The translations under genes were made by a program, and so were the position numbers. A model generated the notes under the pieces. That model worked only from the letters and a program-made list of their open reading frames with translations. It did not search any database and was not told the origin of the DNA. Source: JAUWOY01 sp034431315 (GTDB taxonomy: Bacteria > Chloroflexota > Anaerolineae > VGOG01). From it: a stretch of 10,763 bases of DNA. The stretch covers positions 1 through 10,763 of the forward strand of contig DAOUDK010000084.1 in the NCBI GenBank assembly GCA_034431315.1. The letters are read 5' to 3'. This document shows positions 4,807 through 10,763 of the stretch, piece after piece. The stretch's first letter is position 1. Each line of letters begins with the position of its first letter.

Positions 4807-6285
4807 TTATAGTTCGTCTCGCTGTAGCAAGACGGTGGCAGCGTTCTTGGTGCGATACTCGTCTACCAAGTGGTAAGATGGCGTCGCTTCCGTCAGGCCA
4901 TCAATCAGAGCAGGGTCTTCGCTGGGATGGATGTGTGACATCACGAGCCAGAAGCGAGGCGCATCGCCCACAGCCCGACGGATTTCGCTTAACTTTTCCT
5001 CAAGCGGCCAGTGGCGGAACCACGTGCCCAATTCAGTGGGATAGGTGACTTCAGGCTGGTAAACCTGGTAAGCCGGCACAGCGCCATAGTACACGTAGAT
5101 GAAATCGCCGGGCTGGGCCTGCTGGTGCACATATGCCACAACTGGCCGCAGCTCTTCACGCGGCAAATTGAGCCACGGGTTCGGAAGGAGGCGCATATTG
5201 GGCCAGAAGGCCAGGAAAGTCGCGACGACCAGGCCGGCAACAACCGACGCTCCGAGTTGCCAGCGCCGTGCTAATTCCCAAATAGTGGCCGCTATGAACA
5301 AAAGGAGAAAAGGGAGCAACGGCAGCCCGTAGCGCATTCCGAAACGATAATAACCTAACCCACTGGCAATATAAAATGCGATCAGAATGACGGCCGGCAC
5401 CAACACCAAGCGACGTACCTTCGGCAAGCGCCAGCAAATCACCACCGCGCCCAGCAGCGCCAGAAGGCCTAGGAAGGCCGGGATCAGAGATGGCGCAGCT
5501 TCGCTGTACGGGATCGTCTGGAAGCGTAGGAACACGTCAAACAGGTTGTCGTCAAAGGCGCGGATAATGTCCAGCCAGCCCATCTGCGCGAAACGGGGCT
5601 GCAATGAGACACGCTCTTTTATCCTGTCATACTGTGTCACGATAAAGAAGTGGTATAGCAGGGCCAGACCAATGAGTAGCCCCACGTGGTACCCCGCAAA
5701 ACCAATGAGCCGCTGTTTACTGCGTCGCCGCCAGGTCTGCCAGGCCAAGTTGAGTTCCAGGATAGGGAACATATAGGCCAACCCGTAGTGGGTGTAAAGG
5801 GCAACCATGCTGACTAGCCACAAGTGCAGCCAGTCGCGTCCAGTGCCGGTGAGGGCCGCCTTCTCGAACGCAATGAGTAAGGCAATGCTCAGAAAAACAA
5901 CCAAGCTGTACTGGCTTGCCTCCTGGGAGTAGTAGATAGAGACGGGTGCAATGGCCATGAGAGCAGCAGCAATGATGCCAAGCCGAGCTTGCTTCAGCAA
6001 CGCCAGCCAGCGATAGAGCAGGTAGACAGCGGCCGCACCCAGCACGGCTGACGGCAAGCGCAGCACAAACTCACTCGGCGCAAACGGGGTGAAGGGGGCC
6101 AGCAAGAGGCGATACACTGGCGGATCTGGCCCCTCACTCAAAAGAATCAGGTCGGGCCATGGGGTGCATGCCCGATTGATTTCGAGCCCCTCATCAAACC
6201 AAAAGCTATGCTGTCCCAGGCCAATCAGTCGCACTACCAGCCCAGCCAGCGTTAACAAGCATGCCACTCGTTTTCCCTCGGACAT
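4807..6285 (-). CDS. GT-C membrane glycosyltransferase (GT39/ArnT-like)
   Basis: The predicted protein has 492 residues, with about ten hydrophobic segments between 8 and 355 and a soluble C-terminal part (about 365-492). It should transfer a sugar from a polyprenyl-phosphate donor on the outer face of the membrane. Supporting marks are the first-loop acidic pair in F-W-F-D31-E32-G, D-P-P-V-Y (54-58, the usual 'HPPLYY' site with Asp for His), Y-S-Q-E-A-S-Q-Y-S (119-127), and R-Y-G-L-P-L-L-P-F near residue 330, all typical of the PMT_2/GT39-like family. The ATG at 6285 has AGGGAAG about 6 nt upstream and begins 37 nt after the GT4 gene, fitting one operon. The last codons overlap the frame of the following glycosyltransferase fragment. 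Acceptor and sugar are unknown. Confidence 0.88.
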   Translation of the reverse strand: MSEGKRVACLLTLAGLVVRLIGLGQHSFWFDEGLEINRACTPWPDLILLSEGPDPPVYRLLLAPFTPFAPSEFVLRLPSAVLGAAAVYLLYRWLALLKQARLGIIAAALMAIAPVSIYYSQEASQYSLVVFLSIALLIAFEKAALTGTGRDWLHLWLVSMVALYTHYGLAYMFPILELNLAWQTWRRRSKQRLIGFAGYHVGLLIGLALLYHFFIVTQYDRIKERVSLQPRFAQMGWLDIIRAFDDNLFDVFLRFQTIPYSEAAPSLIPAFLGLLALLGAVVICWRLPKVRRLVLVPAVILIAFYIASGLGYYRFGMRYGLPLLPFLLLFIAATIWELARRWQLGASVVAGLVVATFLAFWPNMRLLPNPWLNLPREELRPVVAYVHQQAQPGDFIYVYYGAVPAYQVYQPEVTYPTELGTWFRHWPLEEKLSEIRRAVGDAPRFWLVMSHIHPSEDPALIDGLTEATPSYHLVDEYRTKNAATVLLQRDEL

Positions 6286-6322
6286 TGTGCTTCCCTAACC
6301 CAGAACGTCTGAAAGCTGCACT

Positions 6323-7603
6323 TCAAGGTTCATCCCGTCCGCCAAGCGTCGCTCCAAGCTGGCGATACACCTGGCTGATCAGGCCATATTTCTTATCCCA
6401 GGTATGCTCGGTCAGCACCTTTCGGCAGCCCGCTTCCCCAAACCGTTGGGCCAGTTCCTTGTCCGTCAGCAGGGTGGCGATGCAATCGGCCAGGCGGGCC
6501 ACGTCACCGAAGGGCACCAGGTAGCCATCCTCGCCATGGCTGATAACCTCGGGAACTCCCCCGGCCAAAGCCCCGATGACTGGCTTCTTGTAGAGCCACG
6601 ACTCCAAATAGACGATGCCGAAGGAGTCTGTCCGAGAGGGCATAACGAAGACGTCGCCCGCATCCAGCAGATCCCTTTTGTCCTCATCGGGTATAAAGCC
6701 CAGGAGGCGGCATTTTCGCCGCACCTCGTCGGGCAGGGTCTCGAAATAGCGGAGGAAACGGCTCATCGGGGGGCCGGCCAGGACCAAAGAGGCATCGTAG
6801 CCCCGCTCCCACAATTGCCTCATGGCCTCAATGGTATGCTGACTCCCCTTATCGTAAGCTTGGGCCCCCAGTTGGAAGACGATAGTGCCCTGGATATTGT
6901 ATTTCTCTCGAAACCTGTGACCTGAGCCTCCTAATACCTCGTCTGCATTGATCCCCACCCCCACCTTCACCATCTTCGCTTCAGGGACTCCGCTCTTAGC
7001 CAGATAGTTCTGCTCTATTTGCGTCTGAACGATAACCCTATCGCTCTTCTTCATCATCGCGATCTGATGCTGCATGGTATAATACTTTCTAACGATCTCA
7101 TCGTCCGGTTCGCCGAGATGGGTAAGGGGAGTGATGATGAAGGGGATTCGTCTCTTTTGAGCATGCTTGAAGGCAGCAGCGACGAGCGAGTCAAAAGGGA
7201 AGCTGGTGGCGTGAACTATATCATAGGAGCTATCTAGCACCAGTTGTTTGTAAAGGCTGGGCACAAGGGGTGTAGTAAGGCACAGGGGAAACAACAGCGC
7301 TGTAGTGTTCAAGGGCATTCCGGAAAGCCAACTCATCACTCGCCTGGTGCCTTTGTAGATCAGACTGCACAAGGGAAAGTGACGAACAGGAAACCGGCGC
7401 ACCCGAACACCATTGTGGATCTCATGTCTCTCCTCAATCCTCCTCTTATTCCTGGCCCAGAGATATTCCAAATCCCAGGCATCAGTAGTGTAAACGGTAA
7501 CCCGATGGCCATCTCTCACCAACCTCTGGGAGATTTCCTGCAAGTACAACTCAGAGCCACCCACAAAGGGATAATATCTCGGAATGACATGAAGTACATT
7601 CAT
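6323..7603 (-). CDS. GT4-family glycosyltransferase
   Basis: This 426-residue, two-lobed GT-B enzyme adds a sugar from an NDP-sugar donor to a growing glycan at the cytoplasmic face of the membrane. The N-terminal lobe starts V-I-P-R-Y-Y-P-F-V-G-G-S-E, the acceptor-side glycine loop of GT4 enzymes. The C-terminal lobe has G-A-Q-A-Y-D-K252-G, V-L-A-G-P, and the donor site S-R-T-D326-S-F-G-I-V-Y-L-E334, followed by G-G-V-P-E-V-I. The usual E-x7-E motif is D-x7-E here, a conservative change. Length is normal and the gene looks intact. The ATG at 7603 overlaps the stop of the 58-residue small gene as ATGA, so translation is probably coupled. It is followed 37 nt later by a GT-C gene. The sugar specificity cannot be told. 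Confidence 0.93.
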   Translation of the reverse strand: MNVLHVIPRYYPFVGGSELYLQEISQRLVRDGHRVTVYTTDAWDLEYLWARNKRRIEERHEIHNGVRVRRFPVRHFPLCSLIYKGTRRVMSWLSGMPLNTTALLFPLCLTTPLVPSLYKQLVLDSSYDIVHATSFPFDSLVAAAFKHAQKRRIPFIITPLTHLGEPDDEIVRKYYTMQHQIAMMKKSDRVIVQTQIEQNYLAKSGVPEAKMVKVGVGINADEVLGGSGHRFREKYNIQGTIVFQLGAQAYDKGSQHTIEAMRQLWERGYDASLVLAGPPMSRFLRYFETLPDEVRRKCRLLGFIPDEDKRDLLDAGDVFVMPSRTDSFGIVYLESWLYKKPVIGALAGGVPEVISHGEDGYLVPFGDVARLADCIATLLTDKELAQRFGEAGCRKVLTEHTWDKKYGLISQVYRQLGATLGGRDEP

Positions 7604-7776
7604 CTCACAGTCACTTCCCTATTTCGCGATTCGCAGATGAAAACGTCGTCGGTAACCCGAAAACGGACGGCGGTTAATGCGAAGGCAACGTCGCCGTTGC
7701 GCTGCTTCTTTCTGCCCAGGCGACAGGCACGGCACTGGAGCCCCACCGACGGGTCGTCATCCTCAACCCCGTTCAT
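7600..7776 (-). CDS. Small 58-residue CxxC protein of unknown function
   Basis: This frame fills the gap between the two glycosyltransferase genes exactly. Its ATG (7776-7774) overlaps the stop of the GT-C gene as ATGA, and its own TGA (7602-7600) overlaps the ATG of the GT4 gene as ATGA. The peptide begins M-N-G-V-E-D-D-D-P-S, carries C15-R-A-C18 followed by a basic stretch (R19 to R26: R-L-G-R-K-K-Q-R), and ends in alternating beta-type residues with C48. No membrane helix or signal peptide is seen. GGGAGG lies 16 nt before the ATG, so coupling to the upstream gene is more likely than independent initiation. I recognise no family. A metal-binding or redox turn at CxxC is possible. A longer version from the ATG at 7833 would overlap the GT-C gene by 61 nt and is less likely. 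The frame could also be decayed DNA. Confidence 0.5.
   Translation of the reverse strand: MNGVEDDDPSVGLQCRACRLGRKKQRNGDVAFALTAVRFRVTDDVFICESRNREVTVR
7685..7700. repeat. Small GC hairpin inside the 58-residue gene
   Basis: GCAACG-TCGC-CGTTGC is a perfect 6-bp stem with a 4-nt loop. No U-tract follows on either strand, so it is not a terminator. It may be chance or may slow ribosomes between the two glycosyltransferase genes. Confidence 0.35.
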
Positions 7777-9800
7777 GATGAACAAGAGGTTTCCTCCCAT
7801 CCCCAGATGGAGAAGGTGAAAGTAAAGCGCCACACATACGGTGGGAAGAGCCGCGACTGGCCGATGATGCTGGAATTCCAGACCACCTCACCCTCGCGGC
7901 GGCCTTGGAATTCTCCTGGCCACCAGTCCGATGGGTCGTTCTGGGAAACGACGTAGACGTCCCTTTCCTGGCTTTGCCAGAAGCACATCGCGTCTTGCAG
8001 TGCGGCTATGTCCGTCTCACCGCTGTTCAGCAGCAACGCATGGCGCTGGTGGAAGGACCAGAGCGGCGCAGCGAACCAGCCTACGATAGAGCCATCCTGC
8101 CGGGGCTCAAACAGAATCACAGCATCGGGCGGGATATGGTCCGCCAACAGATCCAGAGAGTCCCACGCACCTACTGCTCCCTGATGAAACCAGTAGCGTC
8201 CTGAAACACTCATCAGCAAGACCATCATCAGCCCTGCCACACCCATCGCGACCCATCGCCACCTGGGCCGCTGGCCCAGCCGCCGCAGGGCAAAGGCACC
8301 GAACAGAGCGAACCCCGGCAACACCCCCGACACCAGCCGGCGCAGTGCCACCGGGTACACCCTCACCGTGGTGTATTGCCAGAAGAAAACCGCACCGAGA
8401 GACGCCACGAAGGCGGTCAGGAGGAGTTGTTCAGGCCGGATGCGGTTTTGCCACAGCACGAGTACCACCCCCAGCGACGCAAGCCAGAAAAACAGGGGGC
8501 TCAGGTATTGCGCCGTCACGGCCATCAGTTCTTCGTTGTGCGTTGGGAACAGCTCCCCGTTCACCAGCACGTATTCTGGCATCAACGGACGGATGTGCAG
8601 AGCATACCCAACACCCAACACCGCAGCCAGCGAAAAGCCCCAGCGAACAGACTGCCACAGGCGGATCATGGGCACATGACGTACCAGCAATACAAGCAAG
8701 ACCAGGCCCAGGAGGCCGCCTATGCTCAGGCCCAGTACAAGGCCGGGGTCCAGTTGGCGCAGAAAGCGAAATTGCCAGGCTAACATCAGCTCCCTTGTAG
8801 CTCCTACATATGGCCGATTTACCGTCCACAGGGTGAACCCTATCGCCGTGGCCAGACCTGCCGTGCTCGCAACTAGCCCCTTCCAATCTCGCCGCACGGC
8901 CAGAAGAAGGAAGAACAAGAACAGTGTGAACAAGGCAAAAAGGATGTCAATGCGAGCGGCGAAGGCGGCTGTGAAAGCAGCGATCCCTGCCACGAGGTAC
9001 GTCAATCGACGCGTCTGCCAATAGGCCACTAGAGCATACAAAGCGGTCAAGACAAAGAACTGGCCCACCACTTCCGCATACGGTGTGCGCGAGAAGTGCA
9101 ATTGGGGAAAACTCAGCAGTAGCCACAGGGCGGCCAGTGCCCCCGTGCCTGCGTCGAACACCCGTTTTCCGAGGAAATAGACCGTGACCAGGCTTGCTAC
9201 ACCAAAGATCGGTGTGACATACAGCATTCCTCGCTCTCCCGAAAGCATTCCGAACAATCCCATCCAGGTAATGGCCAGCGGAGGACGCGAGGAGATGATC
9301 GTGTTTTGGCTGGGGTCCATGACGTAGTAGGCCCCATAGAGAAGCCCTTTATAGGATTGTATCTGGATGTGAGGCAATTGCCGGTCAGAGGGAACGTAGA
9401 ACAACTGCTTTTGCTGCATGGTCAGCCCATCCAGCGGATCGTAGTGGTAGGTGAGGCCACCGGTGCGGATGAGCATCGCGGCCGTGTTCGGGTAGATCGC
9501 CGCATCGCCCATCAGTGGGAAGTGCTCCGCCGGCCAGCCGAAGAGGAGAAGCCCTGCAACCAGGATCAAGACGAGAAAGAGGATTTCCCGCCGTGGTGTC
9601 CGACAACGCAGCGCTTTCAGGGTCCGCAAGGCAAGCCATCCTATCCCGCAGGCGAGCAGCCCCGCCACCAGCAGCGCCCAGCCCTGAAAGAGATTAGCCT
9701 GAGCCAGCCCGACGGCCAGCAGACTCCATACCGTCAACGCCGCCGTCAGTGCTCCCCACGCTCGCTCAGGGGTAGTCAGAGTCACGGCAACACGCCGCAC
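7773..9800 (-). CDS. Large polytopic GT-C glycosyltransferase (PMT/ArnT-like)
   Basis: The predicted 675-residue membrane protein has about a dozen helices and a soluble C-terminal domain (about the last 130 residues). It most likely moves a sugar from a lipid-phosphate donor to a glycan or protein outside the membrane. From the GTG at 9800: the first-loop motif L-M-G98-D99-A-A-I-Y carries the catalytic-type Asp, S-R-P-P-L (171-175) matches the 'HPPL' position, and H-F-S-R-T-P-Y-A-E (235-243) is typical of this superfamily. The start is uncertain. GTG 9800 has AGGTGG 5 nt upstream and lies 26 nt after the sulfotransferase stop. TTG 9830 would overlap that stop as TTGA with AAAGGAG upstream. 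GTG 9869 has no ribosome-binding site. Its stop overlaps the 58-residue gene as ATGA. Acceptor and sugar are unknown. Confidence 0.87.
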   Translation of the reverse strand: MRRVAVTLTTPERAWGALTAALTVWSLLAVGLAQANLFQGWALLVAGLLACGIGWLALRTLKALRCRTPRREILFLVLILVAGLLLFGWPAEHFPLMGDAAIYPNTAAMLIRTGGLTYHYDPLDGLTMQQKQLFYVPSDRQLPHIQIQSYKGLLYGAYYVMDPSQNTIISSRPPLAITWMGLFGMLSGERGMLYVTPIFGVASLVTVYFLGKRVFDAGTGALAALWLLLSFPQLHFSRTPYAEVVGQFFVLTALYALVAYWQTRRLTYLVAGIAAFTAAFAARIDILFALFTLFLFFLLLAVRRDWKGLVASTAGLATAIGFTLWTVNRPYVGATRELMLAWQFRFLRQLDPGLVLGLSIGGLLGLVLLVLLVRHVPMIRLWQSVRWGFSLAAVLGVGYALHIRPLMPEYVLVNGELFPTHNEELMAVTAQYLSPLFFWLASLGVVLVLWQNRIRPEQLLLTAFVASLGAVFFWQYTTVRVYPVALRRLVSGVLPGFALFGAFALRRLGQRPRWRWVAMGVAGLMMVLLMSVSGRYWFHQGAVGAWDSLDLLADHIPPDAVILFEPRQDGSIVGWFAAPLWSFHQRHALLLNSGETDIAALQDAMCFWQSQERDVYVVSQNDPSDWWPGEFQGRREGEVVWNSSIIGQSRLFPPYVWRFTFTFSIWGWEETSCSS

Positions 9801-9826
9801 GTTCCCCACCTTTTCTGCAGTCTCAA

Positions 9827-10552
9827 TCAACGCGTAACGAACTCCTTTATTCTGTAGTAAGCGCTCCACATGTCTTCAGTAACATGTTCGTGATCTTGCT
9901 CACCTTTATACTGGAACGGTGGTAAGCACTTACCTTCAAGGTTCAGTGGCTCTAGAAAGGATATGTAATCTGAAACACTCAAGTCCGGGGTATATTCGAA
10001 TATATCTCCTCCAATTTGTAGATAGCTATCGATTGAATCGATATATACCTCCTGTAACCTCTCCACGGAATCATAGATAAACTTCCCGACGGCTGAAGCA
10101 ATATATCCCGTGGGCTCTCTTAGACAGAATATGGTACGTGCAGGGCAACCCCACATCTTGACGAACACCTGATACTGATTCGGGCCTAACGTCGCCTGCT
10201 TATACACCAGATCTAACTGATTCCCCTCACCTAGATAGGCATTGTCCAAGATATTGTTCGATATATTCTCTAAGAAGCGATCATAGTCAAATCTGATGTA
10301 GTCAAAGTCAGGGGACGATCTAATCTTGAGCCAGTCGGGGACAGGATCAAGGATAGGAGCAAGTCCCCAATCGCTGACGTATAGAGTAGAACAAGCGCTG
10401 ACAATTCGCAGCATATAAGATGTTCCACTCCGCGGTGGGCCATATACTAGGTACCATCTCAGTTCTGGTTTGCGCCTGATCGCTCTCCGGGCTAGCCATG
10501 CTCTAACGATTCTCGCTCCCCTGGGCACTCTGTCCATGCCTCGTCTTATCAT
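9827..10552 (-). CDS. PAPS-dependent sulfotransferase
   Basis: The predicted protein has 241 residues. It should move sulfate from 3'-phosphoadenylyl sulfate to a hydroxyl, here most likely on the glycan made by the neighbouring glycosyltransferases. The 5'-phosphosulfate loop is Y-G-P-P-R41-S-G-T-S-Y (37-46) and the 3'-phosphate site is I-F-C-L-R145-E-P-T-G-Y-I-A-S153, matching the Sulfotransfer_1/3 pattern. The C-terminal part is shorter than in many family members but has no frameshift. The ATG at 10552 has AAAGGAA 8 nt upstream. The gene is clearly AT-richer than the glycosyltransferases and uses many ATA and TAT codons, suggesting separate acquisition. It is followed by the GT-C gene, with its stop 26 nt before that start or overlapping it. 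The catalytic base is not obvious, so the substrate and even activity are inferred. Confidence 0.85.
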   Translation of the reverse strand: MIRRGMDRVPRGARIVRAWLARRAIRRKPELRWYLVYGPPRSGTSYMLRIVSACSTLYVSDWGLAPILDPVPDWLKIRSSPDFDYIRFDYDRFLENISNNILDNAYLGEGNQLDLVYKQATLGPNQYQVFVKMWGCPARTIFCLREPTGYIASAVGKFIYDSVERLQEVYIDSIDSYLQIGGDIFEYTPDLSVSDYISFLEPLNLEGKCLPPFQYKGEQDHEHVTEDMWSAYYRIKEFVTR

Positions 10553-10632
10553 GAGTTATTTCCTTTCCAGAACTGGAACCCGGCGAATACCAGGGTATTC
10601 ACTCCCGCAAAGAGGAGAGAATGCAACGCCAT
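10549..10632 (-). CDS. Possible 27-residue hydrophobic peptide ahead of the sulfotransferase
   Basis: From the ATG at 10632 a short frame begins M-A-L-H-S-L-L-F-A-G-V-N-T-L-V-F-A-G-F and ends W-K-G-N-N-S. Its TGA overlaps the sulfotransferase ATG as ATGA. GAAAGG lies 4 nt upstream, so it has a plausible ribosome-binding site. The same frame is open further upstream to an in-frame TAA near the window edge (10757-10755), giving up to 57 residues from an ATG at 10722, but that start has no Shine-Dalgarno. It would be a single membrane helix. It may be a leader or coupling peptide, the tail of a decayed membrane gene, or chance. Confidence 0.3.
   Translation of the reverse strand: MALHSLLFAGVNTLVFAGFQFWKGNNS
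10565..10600. repeat. Two adjacent palindromes upstream of the sulfotransferase
   Basis: TTCCAG-AA-CTGGAA (10565-10578) and GAATACC-AG-GGTATTC (10585-10600) are perfect dyads with 2-nt centres, separated by 6 nt and lying 13-48 nt before the ATG. Such pairs can be operators, but no clear -10/-35 is seen beside them. Confidence 0.4.
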
Positions 10633-10660
10633 CAGACCTTTCACGCACCTAGCAGCCTGT

Positions 10661-10678
10661 CGGAGAGAACGCTCTCCG
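10661..10678. repeat. Perfect 7-bp hairpin beside CTAGCAGCCTGTCGG
   Basis: CGGAGAG-AACG-CTCTCCG is a perfect stem-loop without a U-tract. The sequence just left of and into it (10650-10663) resembles end sequences of some insertion elements from memory, but no transposase is in the window, so this stays unproven. Confidence 0.35.
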
Positions 10679-10763
10679 GCAAAACTGCCTACCATAAACC
10701 AGTTGAAACAATGGAAAACCATCTGTTTACAACACGCAGGTTGTCCATAATTCGATTACTCCG

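Noticed and set aside
8345..8886. Overlapping frames on both strands within the large GT-C gene
   Set aside because: They are shadows of a GC-rich membrane-protein gene whose own motifs and hydrophobic pattern are continuous through this stretch.

Overview
The window looks like a chromosomal piece of a moderately GC-rich, probably Chloroflexota-type (Anaerolineae-like) bacterium. This is an inference from style: a lipoprotein with a long Thr-Pro linker and a Cys-rich C-terminal domain, an OmpR/PAS-kinase pair, a DUF2281-like/PIN toxin-antitoxin pair and large GT-C membrane glycosyltransferases. No rRNA, tRNA, CRISPR array or complete insertion sequence is visible. Almost everything is read leftward on the minus strand; only the toxin-antitoxin operon runs rightward.

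Left part (1-3585): a signalling block. A near-consensus minus promoter (163-191) leads into a gene whose first codons lie at 1-35 and which leaves the window. Next come a secreted lipoprotein (407-1360) and a two-component system made of a histidine kinase (1651-2787) and an OmpR-family response regulator (2780-3523), which overlap by 8 nt. The regulator promoter (3556-3585) and the left-edge promoter share the 14-mer TTGCGGTTTCACCC, which suggests co-regulation. The 290-nt gap between kinase and lipoprotein holds an extended -10, an inverted repeat placed like an activator site, and two perfect 9-bp hairpins. The hairpin cores are exact reverse complements of each other, and a third partial copy spans the lipoprotein stop codon.

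Middle (3669-4452): a self-contained toxin-antitoxin operon on the plus strand, with a very good sigma70-type promoter, a palindrome at the start site, an antitoxin, a PIN-domain toxin, and a strong hairpin terminator that can work in both directions.

Right part (4473-10763): a surface-glycan operon on the minus strand. Reading 5'->3' on that strand it holds a possible tiny hydrophobic peptide, a PAPS-type sulfotransferase, a large GT-C membrane glycosyltransferase, an unreported-looking 58-residue CxxC mini-protein joined by ATGA overlaps to the genes on both sides, a GT4 glycosyltransferase, a second GT-C protein, and a headless C-terminal fragment of another GT4 enzyme. The operon then runs into the shared terminator. 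Together these would glycosylate and sulfate an exported polysaccharide or lipid-linked glycan. The sulfotransferase is visibly more AT-rich than its neighbours, and the glycosyltransferase fragment marks an old recombination junction.

The most unusual items are the mutually complementary hairpin pair ahead of the lipoprotein, the 58-residue mini-gene inside the glycan operon, and the shared promoter element linking the two-component system to the left-edge gene.
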